A DNA stretch of 51,358 nucleotides from Pseudomonadota bacterium (GCA_023433775.1 JAEYTY010000160.1:1-51358), one strand, 5' to 3'. Positions 9,274 through 18,563 are shown, counted from the first letter of the stretch. Translations and numbers: made by a program. Notes: generated by a model from the letters alone, not told the origin.

Positions 9274-9588
9274 TCAGCCCTTCATCATATTGACGTCTTC
9301 AACCGCGATGGAGCCGCGATTGCGATAGAAAATAACCAGGATGGCGAGGCCAATGGCCGCCTCGGCAGCGGCCACGGTCAGGATCATCAGCGCAAAGATC
9401 TGACCCTGCAGGTCATTGAGATGCGCGCTGAAGGCCACGAGGTTGAGATTGACGGCAAGCAGGATCAGCTCAACCGACATCAGGATAACGATGATGTTCT
9501 TGCGGTTGAGAAAGATGCCGAACACGCCAAGCGTGAACAGAATTGCCGCGACGGTCAGGTAGTGACCAAGCCCGATTTCCAAGCCCAT
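9274..9588 (-). CDS. nuoK: NADH-quinone oxidoreductase subunit K
   Basis: A 104-residue three-helix membrane subunit (homologue of ND4L). The conserved Glu in the MSVELILLAVNLN helix and a second Glu in the AAEAAIGLAI helix, both in the proton path, are visible. The start is ATG at 9588 (MGLEIGLGHYL), 8 bp after the nuoJ stop. The gap to nuoL is 11 bp. Confidence 0.97.
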   Translation of the reverse strand: MGLEIGLGHYLTVAAILFTLGVFGIFLNRKNIIVILMSVELILLAVNLNLVAFSAHLNDLQGQIFALMILTVAAAEAAIGLAILVIFYRNRGSIAVEDVNMMKG

Positions 9589-9596
9589 AATGCCCC

Positions 9597-10205
9597 CTAT
9601 AGCCCCTGCCCGCTTTGAACTTTGACGATCTTGAGCGTATCGCCCGGCTGACGCGCCACCTGGTCCACCGGGTTCTGCCGCTTGGCATTCGGCTTGTGAC
9701 GCAGCGTCAGCACGATGGCGCCGATCATGGCCACCAGCAGCACGGCCGCAGCACCCTGGAACAGGAAGACATAGCGTGTGTACAGCACCTGGCCGATGGC
9801 GCGGGTATTGTCGATGGTCGCATCAATCGGCAGACCGGAACTGCCCGCAGCTTCAGGCGAAATCACAAACGTCCCCGCCACCAGCAGCAGTTCAAGCAGC
9901 AGGATGACACCGACGACGAGACCGATAGGCGCATATTGCAGCAGGCCCTGGCGCATCTGCGCGACATCGACGTCGAGCATCATCACGACGAAGAGGAACA
10001 AAACCGCCACAGCGCCGACATAGACCACGATCAGGATCAGCGCGAGGAACTCTGCCCCGGCGATCATGAAGAGGCCTGCGGCGTTCACGAAGGTCAGGAT
10101 CAGGAACAGCACCGAATGCACCGGATTGCGCGAGGCGATGACCATGAAGGCCGACGCCACGGCAATGGCCGAGAACACATAGAAGAAGAACAATGGAAGG
10201 GTCAT
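9597..10205 (-). CDS. nuoJ: NADH-quinone oxidoreductase subunit J
   Basis: A 202-residue, five-helix subunit (ND6 homologue). The hallmark FLILTFVNAAGLFMIAGAEF and VYVGAVAVLFLFVVMM segments are present; the latter includes the pi-bulge helix implicated in coupling. The frame is open further upstream, but those residues are basic and not membrane-like. The start MTLPLFFFYVFSAIAV at 10205 has a good ribosome site (GAGAGGGAAGAGCAT-ATG) and sits 13 bp after nuoI, so I use it. Confidence 0.95.
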   Translation of the reverse strand: MTLPLFFFYVFSAIAVASAFMVIASRNPVHSVLFLILTFVNAAGLFMIAGAEFLALILIVVYVGAVAVLFLFVVMMLDVDVAQMRQGLLQYAPIGLVVGVILLLELLLVAGTFVISPEAAGSSGLPIDATIDNTRAIGQVLYTRYVFLFQGAAAVLLVAMIGAIVLTLRHKPNAKRQNPVDQVARQPGDTLKIVKVQSGQGL

Positions 10206-10218
10206 ATGCTCTTCCCTC

Positions 10219-10707
10219 TCAACGGTAAGGCGCGTCAGCGGAGAGGTTCGCCGCGATTTCGCGCTCCCACCGGTCGCCATTGGCCAGGAGCTTCTCTTTA
10301 GAGAAATAGAGCTCCTCGCGCGTTTCAGTTGCGAATTCGAAATTCGGGCCTTCGACAATGGCATCCACCGGGCAGGCTTCCTGGCAGAAGCCGCAATAGA
10401 TGCACTTCACCATGTCGATGTCATAGCGCACCGTACGGCGCGTACCGTCATTCTGGCGCGGGCCGGCCTCGATAGTGATGGCCTGGGCCGGGCAGATGGC
10501 CTCGCAGAGCTTGCAGGCAATGCAGCGCTCTTCGCCATTGGGATAGCGGCGCAAGGCGTGCTCCCCGCGGAAGCGCGGCGACACCGGACCCTTTTCAAAG
10601 GGGTAATTCACCGTCGGCTTGGGCGAAAAGAAATAGCGCATGGCCAGGAAAAAGGCCGAAACGAATTCGCGCAGCAGCAGCGTATTGACGAGTTGGGCAG
10701 CGCGCAT
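10219..10707 (-). CDS. nuoI: NADH-quinone oxidoreductase subunit I (2x[4Fe-4S])
   Basis: A 162-residue ferredoxin-like subunit carrying clusters N6a and N6b, which pass electrons toward NuoB. Two classical motifs are visible: CIACKLCEAICP (about 62-73) and CIYCGFCQEACP (about 102-113). The N-terminal amphipathic helix rests on the membrane. The start overlaps the nuoH stop by one base (TGATG). Confidence 0.97.
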   Translation of the reverse strand: MRAAQLVNTLLLREFVSAFFLAMRYFFSPKPTVNYPFEKGPVSPRFRGEHALRRYPNGEERCIACKLCEAICPAQAITIEAGPRQNDGTRRTVRYDIDMVKCIYCGFCQEACPVDAIVEGPNFEFATETREELYFSKEKLLANGDRWEREIAANLSADAPYR

Positions 10708-11804
10708 CAGGCAATCCCTCCGTGCCAGCCCCAGCCAGTCAGCTGAAGCACAAAGGCAACGATAACAACCATGATCAGCGAAATGGGCAGGAAGACCTTC
10801 CAGCCGATCCGCATGAGCTGGTCATAGCGGTAACGGGGCACAATGGCCTTGGCCATGGCGATCATGAAGAACACCGCCGTCACCTTGATGAAGAACCAGA
10901 TGACGCCCGGAATCCAGGTAAAGGGCGGCAGGTCGATGGGCGAAGCCCAACCTCCAAGGAAGAGGATGGTGGTCATGGCGCACATCAGCAGGATCGAGAT
11001 GTACTCGCCCAGCATGAAGAGCAGGTAGGGCGTCGCCGAATACTCGGTCATGAAGCCGGCCACCAACTCGGATTCGCCCTCCGCCATGTCGAATGGCGGG
11101 CGGTTCGTCTCGGCCAGGGCCGAAATGTAGAAGATGACGAACATCGGGAACAGCGGCAGCCAGAACCAGTTGAGGAAGCTCAGCCACGGCACGCCGAGGG
11201 AATGCGCCAGACCCATTTCGGTCTGCGCAATCACGATCTCATTGAGGTTCAGCGAACCCACGCAGAGCAGAACCGTGATGATGACGAGGCCAATGGAGAC
11301 TTCATAGGAGACCATCTGCGCCGCAGCGCGCAGCGAGCCGAAGAAGGGATATTTCGAGTTCGAGGCCCAGCCGCCGATGATGACGCCATAGACGCCCAGC
11401 GAGGAAATACCGAGCAGGTAAAGAATACCCACATTGATATTGGCCATGGCCCAGCCATTATCCACCGGCACAACGGCCCAGCCGGCGAGAGCCAGCGTTG
11501 CGGTGATCAGTGGCGCCAGCAGGAACAGCACCTTGTCGGCGCCCGCCGGAATGATGGCTTCCTTGAAGACAAATTTCAGCAGGTCGGCAAAGCTCTGCAG
11601 CAGGCCGAAGGGCCCGACCACATTGGGACCGCGACGCATCTGCACGGCCGCCCACACCTTGCGGTCACCCAGCAGGATGAAGGCGGTGAAGATCAGCAGG
11701 CCAACCAGCAGCGCCAGTGCCTTGTAGACAAAGCCGATTTCCGTGCCCCAGCCGAGGAACGGGATGCCGAGCAGGTAATTGAGAGCAGCGTTGATAAAGT
11801 CCAT
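10707..11804 (-). CDS. nuoH: NADH-quinone oxidoreductase subunit H
   Basis: A 365-residue multi-helix membrane subunit (ND1 homologue) that forms the quinone chamber together with NuoB and NuoD. The conserved quinone-site loops ALAETNRPPFDMAEGESELV and RMRRGPNVVGPFG-like (here QMRRGPNVVGPFGLLQ) are clear. The gap to nuoG is 9 bp and the stop overlaps the nuoI start. A long open frame on the opposite strand across this gene and nuoG is a GC-rich shadow. Confidence 0.97.
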   Translation of the reverse strand: MDFINAALNYLLGIPFLGWGTEIGFVYKALALLVGLLIFTAFILLGDRKVWAAVQMRRGPNVVGPFGLLQSFADLLKFVFKEAIIPAGADKVLFLLAPLITATLALAGWAVVPVDNGWAMANINVGILYLLGISSLGVYGVIIGGWASNSKYPFFGSLRAAAQMVSYEVSIGLVIITVLLCVGSLNLNEIVIAQTEMGLAHSLGVPWLSFLNWFWLPLFPMFVIFYISALAETNRPPFDMAEGESELVAGFMTEYSATPYLLFMLGEYISILLMCAMTTILFLGGWASPIDLPPFTWIPGVIWFFIKVTAVFFMIAMAKAIVPRYRYDQLMRIGWKVFLPISLIMVVIVAFVLQLTGWGWHGGIA

Positions 11805-11813
11805 TGTGCTCCC

Positions 11814-13916
11814 CTACTCCGCAGCCTGCCGCAGCCCGGCAGCCATTGCGGCGCATTCGCCCATGACAGCCGAGGCCCGCGCAATCGGATTGCTGAGATA
11901 GAAATCGGAAACCGCCGACCCATAAGGCGCCGACTTGGTCTTGATCGCAGCCTTGCCGAGCTTGGCCACATCCGCCGCCGAACCCGGCGCGATCTGGTCG
12001 ATGCGCGCCAGATGCGGGAATTCGGCATAGATCGCGGCGCGCAACTGCGTCAGAGAATTGAATGGCAGCGGCTGGCCGATAGCGCCCGAAAGCGCGCGGA
12101 TGATCGCCCAGTCTTCCTTGGCCTCGCCCGGCGGGAACACGGCGCGGTTGGTCACCTGCACCCGGCCCTCTGTATTCACGTAAGTGCCCGACTTTTCGGT
12201 ATAGGTCGCGCCCGGCAAGATGACGTCAGCGCGGTGTGCGCCCTTGTCGCCATGGCTGCCGATATAGACGACGAACGCTTTGCCCATGGCCGACATGTCA
12301 TACTCGTCGGCGCCCAACAGGAAGAGAACATCGAGCTCACCCTTGCCGGCGAGAGCAATCTGATCAGCCGAGCAGACGCCACCGTCATGCGGCACGAAAC
12401 CGATATCCATGCCACCGACGCGGCTGGCCGCATTGTGCAGCATGGCAAAGCCGTTCCAGCCTTCAGCCACATTGGCGCCGGAAGCGAGCTTTGCCGCGAG
12501 AGCGATAGTATCGCGCCCGGCTTGCTTGCCCAGCGTCGCGTGCGACACAGCGGCCTCGCCTACGATGATCAGCGGACGCTGCGCCTTGGCAAGGTCGTCT
12601 GCAAACGTGCCCTTGCCCGCAGCCAGTTCAGCCAGGCTTTCAAAACCCTCGCCGAGATAGGTATAGTCATAGGTCAGGTCGGCCTGCTGGCCGATAACGG
12701 CAATCGGCAGGCCCTTGGCGCGCCAGGTCTTGCGGATACGGGCGTTCAGCACCGAAGCCTCAAGACGCGGATTAGCGCCGATGATCAGGATGGCGTCAGC
12801 CTCTTCAATCCCGGCAATGGTCGGGTTGAAGAGATAGGCCGAGCGCGGCATGGAGGGGTCAATGCCCGACATGGCCGGACGCACATCCGTCATGCCCGAC
12901 CCGATCGAGGTCAGCATGGCCTTGAGCGCATACATTTCTTCGACAGCCGCGAGGTCACCTGCAATGGCGCCGACCTTGTTGCCCCCCTTCTTGATCCGTG
13001 CAGCGACAGTGGCCAATGCCTCATCCCATGTCGCCGGCTGCAGCTTGCCGCCCTTGCGCACATAGGGGCGGTCGAGCCGCTGGCTCTTGAGACCATCCCA
13101 GACGAAACGGGTCTTGTCAGAAATCCACTCTTCATTGATGGCTTCGTTGATGCGCGGCAGAATGCGCATCACTTCGCGGCCACGGCTGTCGACGCGGATG
13201 GCCGAGCCCACGGCGTCCATGACGTCCACGCTCTCGGTCTTGGTCAATTCCCATGGACGGGCATTGAACGCATAGGGTTTTGAGGTCAGCGCGCCGACCG
13301 GGCAGAGATCGATGACATTGCCCTGCAGCTCGCTCGACAGCGCCTTTTCGAGATAGGTTGTGATCTCGGCGTCTTCGCCGCGACCCAGCAGGCCCATTTC
13401 GGAAATGCCGGCCACTTCGGTGGTGAAGCGAACGCAGCGCGTGCAGTGAATGCAGCGGTTCATCGAGGTCTTGACCAGCGGGCCAATATATTTGTCCTCA
13501 ACGGCGCGCTTGTTCTCGGCAAAGCGGTTCTTGTCCACGCCATAGGCCATGGCCTGGTCTTGCAGATCGCATTCGCCGCCCTGATCGCAGATCGGGCAAT
13601 CGAGCGGATGGTTGATCAGCAGGAATTCCATCACGCCTTCGCGGGCCTTCTTGACCATCGGCGTATTGGTGAACATCTCGGGCGGCTCGCCATTCGGGCC
13701 GGGCCGCAGATCCTTGACCGCCATGGCGCACGAAGCCTGCGGCTTTGGCGGGCCACCCTTCACCTCGACCAGGCACATGCGGCAATTGCCGGCCACCGAC
13801 AGGCGCTCATGGTAGCAGAAGCGGGGAATCTCCGCGCCCGCCGCCTCGGCGGCCTGCATCAGCGTGTAGTGATCAGGAACTTCGACGAGCTGGCCGTCGA
13901 CCTTGATGGAAGCCAT
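11814..13916 (-). CDS. nuoG: NADH-quinone oxidoreductase subunit G
   Basis: A 700-residue peripheral-arm subunit. The N-terminal [2Fe-2S] ferredoxin domain has Cys34, Cys45, Cys48 and Cys63 (cluster N1b). Next comes the His-type motif HPLDCPICDQGGECDLQDQ (cluster N5), then CIHCTRCVRF with the later DLCPVGAL (N4). A molybdopterin-oxidoreductase-like domain that lacks the cofactor fills the rest. The E. coli-type extra cluster N7 is not evident from the motifs I could see. It lies 4 bp from nuoF. The length matches mitochondrial-type NDUFS1 homologues of alphaproteobacteria. Confidence 0.97.
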   Translation of the reverse strand: MASIKVDGQLVEVPDHYTLMQAAEAAGAEIPRFCYHERLSVAGNCRMCLVEVKGGPPKPQASCAMAVKDLRPGPNGEPPEMFTNTPMVKKAREGVMEFLLINHPLDCPICDQGGECDLQDQAMAYGVDKNRFAENKRAVEDKYIGPLVKTSMNRCIHCTRCVRFTTEVAGISEMGLLGRGEDAEITTYLEKALSSELQGNVIDLCPVGALTSKPYAFNARPWELTKTESVDVMDAVGSAIRVDSRGREVMRILPRINEAINEEWISDKTRFVWDGLKSQRLDRPYVRKGGKLQPATWDEALATVAARIKKGGNKVGAIAGDLAAVEEMYALKAMLTSIGSGMTDVRPAMSGIDPSMPRSAYLFNPTIAGIEEADAILIIGANPRLEASVLNARIRKTWRAKGLPIAVIGQQADLTYDYTYLGEGFESLAELAAGKGTFADDLAKAQRPLIIVGEAAVSHATLGKQAGRDTIALAAKLASGANVAEGWNGFAMLHNAASRVGGMDIGFVPHDGGVCSADQIALAGKGELDVLFLLGADEYDMSAMGKAFVVYIGSHGDKGAHRADVILPGATYTEKSGTYVNTEGRVQVTNRAVFPPGEAKEDWAIIRALSGAIGQPLPFNSLTQLRAAIYAEFPHLARIDQIAPGSAADVAKLGKAAIKTKSAPYGSAVSDFYLSNPIARASAVMGECAAMAAGLRQAAE

Positions 13917-13920
13917 TGCT

Positions 13921-15228
13921 CTACTCCGCAGCGATGGACGGAACGGCGCCGTCGCTGGTGGATGAATAGGTATATTGGTCGATCCGCTCTTCGATGACGT
14001 GGCGGAAATTGCGGATCAGGCCCTGGATCGGCCAGGCAGCAGCGTCACCCAGCGCACAGATGGTGTGGCCCTCGATCTGCTTGGTCACCTCGAACAACAT
14101 GTCGATTTCGCGCTTCTGGGCGCGGCCTTCGACCATGCGCTCCATGACGCGCATCATCCAGCCAGTGCCTTCACGGCATGGCGTGCACTGGCCGCAGCTC
14201 TCGTGCTTGTAGAAGGCCGAGAGGCGCCAGATGGCCTTGATGATGTCGGTCTGCTTGTCCATCACGATGATGGCGGCAGTGCCCAGCGACGAACCAACTT
14301 CACGCAGCCCGTCAAAATCGACGATGGCGTTCTGGATCTTCTCGCCCGGTACGCAGGGCACCGAAGCCCCACCCGGAATGACGGCCAGCAAATTATCCCA
14401 GCCGCCGCGAATACCGCCGCAATGCTTTTCGATAATGTCCTTGAAGCTTTCGCCCATGGCTTCTTCGAAGGTCGCCGGCTTGTTCACATGCCCCGACACG
14501 CACATCAGCTTGGTGCCGGTATTATTGGCCCGGCCGATAGAGGCAAACCACGCGCCCGAGCGGCGCAGGATCTCCGGCACAACGGCGATGGATTCGACAT
14601 TGTTGACGGTGGTGGGATTGCCATAGACGCCCATGCCCGCCGGGAATGGCGGCTTGAGGCGCGGCTGGCCCTTCTTGCCTTCCAGCGATTCCATCAGCGC
14701 GGTTTCTTCGCCGCAGATGTAAGCGCCGGCGCCGTGATGGACGATAATGTCCAGGTCCCAGCCGTGGATATTGTCCTTGCCGATCAGCTTGGCGTCATAG
14801 GCTTCCTGGACGGCATGTTCGAGATGCTGCCGCTCACGGATGAATTCGCCGCGCACATAGATGAAGGCCAGATGCGCATCCATGGCGCGGGCTGCCAACA
14901 GGCACCCTTCGACCAGATGGTGCGGGTCATGGCGCAGGATTTCGCGATCCTTGCAGGTGCCGGGCTCGGATTCGTCGGCATTGACCAGCAGGTAATGCGG
15001 ACGGCCATCATTGACCTTGGGCATGAAGGTCCATTTCAGCGCCGTCGGGAAACCCGCGCCGCCGCGGCCACGCAGGCCCGAGGCCTTCACCTCATTGGTG
15101 ATCCAGTCACGCCCGGAATCAATGAATTCCTTGGTGCTGACCCAGGCGCCGCGTTCCCGCGCGCCAGCCAGCGTCCAGTCGTGACGACCGTAAAGATTGG
15201 TGAAAATGCGATCCTTGTCAGCGAGCAT
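13921..15228 (-). CDS. nuoF: NADH-quinone oxidoreductase subunit F (NADH/FMN-binding)
   Basis: A 435-residue subunit that oxidises NADH with FMN and passes electrons to cluster N3. The NADH/FMN glycine-rich loop GLRGRGGAGFPT, the HHGAGAYICGEETAL motif, and the cluster ligands in ESCGQCTPCREG plus a later Cys in TICALGDAAAWP are all present. Its first 11 bp overlap the end of the small membrane ORF upstream. Confidence 0.97.
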   Translation of the reverse strand: MLADKDRIFTNLYGRHDWTLAGARERGAWVSTKEFIDSGRDWITNEVKASGLRGRGGAGFPTALKWTFMPKVNDGRPHYLLVNADESEPGTCKDREILRHDPHHLVEGCLLAARAMDAHLAFIYVRGEFIRERQHLEHAVQEAYDAKLIGKDNIHGWDLDIIVHHGAGAYICGEETALMESLEGKKGQPRLKPPFPAGMGVYGNPTTVNNVESIAVVPEILRRSGAWFASIGRANNTGTKLMCVSGHVNKPATFEEAMGESFKDIIEKHCGGIRGGWDNLLAVIPGGASVPCVPGEKIQNAIVDFDGLREVGSSLGTAAIIVMDKQTDIIKAIWRLSAFYKHESCGQCTPCREGTGWMMRVMERMVEGRAQKREIDMLFEVTKQIEGHTICALGDAAAWPIQGLIRNFRHVIEERIDQYTYSSTSDGAVPSIAAE

Positions 15229-15433
15229 GATCAGCTTTCCGCTTCAACAGATAGGAGAACCAGACGGCAACACCGAGCGCAGCGCCCAGAACCGACGGCA
15301 GAAATTCCGGCACGGAGAGGCTGGCAAACGAGGTGACAGCTGTGAGGATGGCAATGGACATCACCACGAGACCGACACCAATGAGCCACTCGACTGCGCC
15401 CAATGTGCCAAAGTCGATTTTACGATCGGCCAT
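15218..15433 (-). CDS. Small two-helix membrane protein inserted between nuoE and nuoF
   Basis: A 71-residue protein of unknown function. Hydrophobic helices span about 16-38 and 46-63. The N-terminus is short and charged (MADRKIDFG) and the C-terminus basic (LLKRKADHAR). It begins one base after the nuoE stop and overlaps nuoF by 11 bp, so it is translated as part of the operon. It is not one of the 14 core Nuo subunits and does not look like a known mitochondrial accessory subunit to me. I recall unnamed small ORFs at this place in other Hyphomicrobiales, but that is memory and was not checked. A supernumerary or assembly role is inference. Confidence 0.7.
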   Translation of the reverse strand: MADRKIDFGTLGAVEWLIGVGLVVMSIAILTAVTSFASLSVPEFLPSVLGAALGVAVWFSYLLKRKADHAR

Positions 15434-16747
15434 TTAGCGCGGGTCCTTTCCGAATACCTTGCGATATTCTTCAACGCCGCCCCTGGCGAGTGCCTCGGCT
15501 TGCTTGACCCACTGGTCGCGCGCCACGCGGCCCTTGAAATTGAGCACAGCATCAACCCGCGCGATATCGGCATCGGTGAAGCCGGCGATCTGGTCATACC
15601 GGGTGATGCCCAGCGCATTCAGACGGCCTTCCAGCGTCGGGCCGACGCCAGAAATCAGCTTGAGGTCATCAGCCGCGCCAGCGGGACGCTCGAACAGCGG
15701 CGCGCCGCCCTTCTCTGCCGTTGGTGAGGCCTCTGCGGCCTTGGCAGGCTTTGCGCGTGAGGATGTGGATGTCTTCTTGACGCTTGCAGACGTGCCATCG
15801 GCAGCAGGCTCGGCTTTCTTGGCCTTGCCAACAGCCTTGCCGCCATCAACCTTGCCGCCTTCGACTTCCGCGCCAACGGCGTTTTCGCGCATGGCCTTGT
15901 TGGGTTCGCCATCGGCCTTGGCAGCCGCGTCAGCCTTTTTGCGCTCCGCCTCCGCCTTGGCGGTGCTCACCTTGGCTGTCTTGGGAGTACCCTTGATGGC
16001 CGGAGCATTTTCTTCCGCGACATCGCGCGGCTTGCCTGCCGTCGTCGGCGCAGGGGATGGCGCCGCACTGGCGGCAGCGGGTGCCGCGGGCGCGTCCGGC
16101 GCCGGAGGCGGCACGAACTTTTCGCGCTTGGCCGTGGGCTTTTCCAGCAGCGTTGTCTGGCCGCCTTCAGCGCCGCCAAAGCTGCGGTCAATCTGCGGAC
16201 CTGGCTTGATGCTGTCGCCCTTACCAGCCGCAAAAGCGTCGATGATCTCGCCCATGCGCTCGCTGGTCAGGTCTTCATAGGTGTCGTGGAAAATCGCCAC
16301 CATGGGTGCGTTGACACAGGCACCCAGACACTCGACTTCTTCCCAGCTCAGCGTGCCATCGGCATTGGTGTGGTGCGGCTCGGGATGAATCTTGCTCTTG
16401 CAGACATCGATCAGGCCTTCGGCCCCGCGCAACATGCAGGGCGTTGTGCCGCAAACCTGGACATGCGCACGCGTTCCCACCGGCTGCAGCTGGAACTGCG
16501 TGTAGAATGTCGCCACTTCAAGCACGCGGATATAGGGCATACCCAACATGCTGGCGATGGACTCAATCGTGGCGCGGCTGACCCACCCATCCTGATCCTG
16601 CGCGCGCATCAGCAGCGGAATAACCGCAGACTGCTGCCGGCCGGCGGGATAAAGCGCGATGCGCTTTTCAGCCCACTTCTGGTTTTCTTCATTGAAAGCG
16701 AACTGTGCCGGCTGAACCGACTCATCCGCAAGGCGACGCGCAACCAT
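15434..16747 (-). CDS. nuoE: NADH-quinone oxidoreductase subunit E with long C-terminal extension
   Basis: A 437-residue protein, whereas the enzymatic domain needs only ~170-200. The N-terminal thioredoxin-like [2Fe-2S] domain has the ligands Cys99, Cys104, Cys140 and Cys144 (cluster N1a). From about 190 to 360 there is a low-complexity linker rich in Ala, Pro, Lys and Glu. Residues ~363-430 form a compact helical module with LISGVGPTLEGRLNALGI, which resembles a helix-hairpin-helix or SAP-like fold found at the end of several rhizobial proteins, including NuoE and the ribosomal protein L21. The function of the tail is unknown. Its start overlaps the nuoD stop (TGATG). Confidence 0.95.
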   Translation of the reverse strand: MVARRLADESVQPAQFAFNEENQKWAEKRIALYPAGRQQSAVIPLLMRAQDQDGWVSRATIESIASMLGMPYIRVLEVATFYTQFQLQPVGTRAHVQVCGTTPCMLRGAEGLIDVCKSKIHPEPHHTNADGTLSWEEVECLGACVNAPMVAIFHDTYEDLTSERMGEIIDAFAAGKGDSIKPGPQIDRSFGGAEGGQTTLLEKPTAKREKFVPPPAPDAPAAPAAASAAPSPAPTTAGKPRDVAEENAPAIKGTPKTAKVSTAKAEAERKKADAAAKADGEPNKAMRENAVGAEVEGGKVDGGKAVGKAKKAEPAADGTSASVKKTSTSSRAKPAKAAEASPTAEKGGAPLFERPAGAADDLKLISGVGPTLEGRLNALGITRYDQIAGFTDADIARVDAVLNFKGRVARDQWVKQAEALARGGVEEYRKVFGKDPR

Positions 16748-17937
16748 CAGCGATCAACCTCTCCGAACACGATATCCAGCGAACCAAGAATGGCCGCCAC
16801 GTCAGCCAGCATATGGCCACGACACAGTTGATCCATGGCGCTCAGATGAGCAAAGCCTGGAGCGCGAATCTTGCAGCGATAGGGCTTGTTGGTGCCATCG
16901 GACACCAGATAGACCCCGAACTCGCCCTTGGGGGCTTCGACCGCGGCATAGACCTCGCCGGCCGGCACCTTGTAGCCCTCGGTATAGAGCTTGAAGTGGT
17001 GGATGAGCGCCTCCATGGACTGCTTCATCTCGCCGCGCTTGGGCGGCACCACCTTGCCATCGACCGATGACACCGGACCCTTGCCGTCCGGCGCATTCAG
17101 CTTCTCGACACATTGCCGCATGATGTTGTTGGCCTGGCGCATTTCTTCCATGCGGACCAGGTAGCGGTCATAGCAGTCGCCGTTCGAGCCGGTCGGGATG
17201 TCGAAATCCATCTCGGCATAGCATTCATAGGGCTGACTCTTGCGCAGGTCCCAGGCCCCACCCGACCCGCGCACCATGACGCCCGAAAAACCCCTGCCCC
17301 AGGCTTCTTCCAGCGACACCACACCGATATCGACATTACGCTGCTTGAAAATGCGATTGCCCGTCAGCAGCTTGTCGATGTCGTCGAGCGCCTTGGGAAA
17401 CTCGGCGCAGAACACGCCGATATCGTCGATCAGCGCCTGCGGCAGATCCTGGTGCACACCACCGGGACGGAAATAGGCCGCGTGCATACGCGCGCCCGAA
17501 GCGCGCTCATAAAACACCATCAGCTTTTCGCGCTGCTCAAAGCCCCAGAGCGGCGGCGTCAGCGCACCGATATCCATGGCCTGCGTCGTCACGTTCATCA
17601 GATGCGCGAGCAGACGCCCGATTTCCGAATAGAGCACGCGGATCAGCTGGCCCCGGCGTGGCACTTCGATATCGAGAAGCTTTTCCACCGCTAGCGCAAA
17701 GGCGTGTTCCTGGTTCATCGGCGCCACATAGTCGAGGCGGTCGAAATAGGGCACGGCCTGCAGATAGGTCTTGTGCTCGATCAGCTTTTCGGTGCCGCGA
17801 TGCAACAGGCCGATATGGGGATCGACCCGCTCAACCAGCTCCCCGTCAAGCTCCAGAATCAGGCGCAGAACGCCGTGTGCCGAAGGGTGAACCGGGCCGA
17901 AATTGATGGTGAAATTGCGGACTTCGACCTCAGACAT
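16747..17937 (-). CDS. nuoD: NADH-quinone oxidoreductase subunit D
   Basis: A 396-residue subunit of the 49-kDa type that forms the quinone pocket with NuoB and derives from a NiFe-hydrogenase large subunit whose metal site has been lost. Conserved blocks are NFGPVHPSAHGVLRL near the N-terminus (the quinone-binding His lies here), PHIGLLHRGTEK, and the C-terminal IVFGEVDR ending. NuoC and NuoD are separate genes, as in most alphaproteobacteria. One-base overlaps link it to nuoC and nuoE. Confidence 0.97.
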   Translation of the reverse strand: MSEVEVRNFTINFGPVHPSAHGVLRLILELDGELVERVDPHIGLLHRGTEKLIEHKTYLQAVPYFDRLDYVAPMNQEHAFALAVEKLLDIEVPRRGQLIRVLYSEIGRLLAHLMNVTTQAMDIGALTPPLWGFEQREKLMVFYERASGARMHAAYFRPGGVHQDLPQALIDDIGVFCAEFPKALDDIDKLLTGNRIFKQRNVDIGVVSLEEAWGRGFSGVMVRGSGGAWDLRKSQPYECYAEMDFDIPTGSNGDCYDRYLVRMEEMRQANNIMRQCVEKLNAPDGKGPVSSVDGKVVPPKRGEMKQSMEALIHHFKLYTEGYKVPAGEVYAAVEAPKGEFGVYLVSDGTNKPYRCKIRAPGFAHLSAMDQLCRGHMLADVAAILGSLDIVFGEVDR

Positions 17938-18554
17938 CAGTTCTTCGCCTTCTCGTCGCCGGGCAGCACATAATCGGTGCCTTCCCAGGGCGACAAATAA
18001 TCGAACGAGCGGAATTCCTGGGCCAGCGTCACCGGCTCATAGACGACGCGCTTGCGCTCTTCGTCGTAGCGGACTTCGACAAACCCGGTCAGGGGAAAAT
18101 CCTTGCGCAAAGGATGACCATCAAAGCCGTAGTCCGTGAGGATACGGCGCAGATCGGGGTGACCCGAAAACAGCACGCCATAAAGGTCGTAAGTCTCGCG
18201 CTCGAACCAGTTTGCGCCCGGGAATACATCAGTGATCGACTGCACCGGCGTCACGTCATTGGCTTCGAGCTTGACGCGAACCCGCTGGTTCAGGTGCGGG
18301 CTGAGCAGGTGATAGACCACGTCAAAACGACGCTCGCGCGCCGGATAATCCGCGCCGCAAACGTCCACAAAGCTGATGAACCGGCATTTCGGATCGTCGC
18401 GCAGGAAGGTGACAACCGGCACAATCGAATCGGCTTCCACCGAAATCGTCAGTTCACCAAAGGCGACGTCGAAACCGACAACCGACGACCCGAGTGCGGA
18501 AGCAATATGCTCCCCAAGCGCCTGGAGTGGCTGGACTGCAAGAGTTTCATCCAT
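17937..18554 (-). CDS. nuoC: NADH-quinone oxidoreductase subunit C
   Basis: A 205-residue 30-kDa-type subunit of the peripheral arm. The signature ERETYDLYGVLFSGHPDLRR, followed by ILTDYGFDGHPLRKDFPL, is unmistakable. It starts 9 bp after nuoB and overlaps nuoD by one base. Confidence 0.97.
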   Translation of the reverse strand: MDETLAVQPLQALGEHIASALGSSVVGFDVAFGELTISVEADSIVPVVTFLRDDPKCRFISFVDVCGADYPARERRFDVVYHLLSPHLNQRVRVKLEANDVTPVQSITDVFPGANWFERETYDLYGVLFSGHPDLRRILTDYGFDGHPLRKDFPLTGFVEVRYDEERKRVVYEPVTLAQEFRSFDYLSPWEGTDYVLPGDEKAKN

Positions 18555-18563
18555 GGCCGCGCC

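Noticed and set aside
9597..10364. A longer NuoJ starting at 10364
   Set aside because: The extra 53 residues overlap nuoI, are basic and non-hydrophobic, and the family start with a ribosome site is at 10205.
10722..13283. An 853-codon open frame on the plus strand opposite nuoH and nuoG
   Set aside because: The minus strand carries clear complex I subunits with cluster motifs. The long opposite frame is a product of high GC content and has no domain, and its translation is rich in Arg, His, Gln and Asp.
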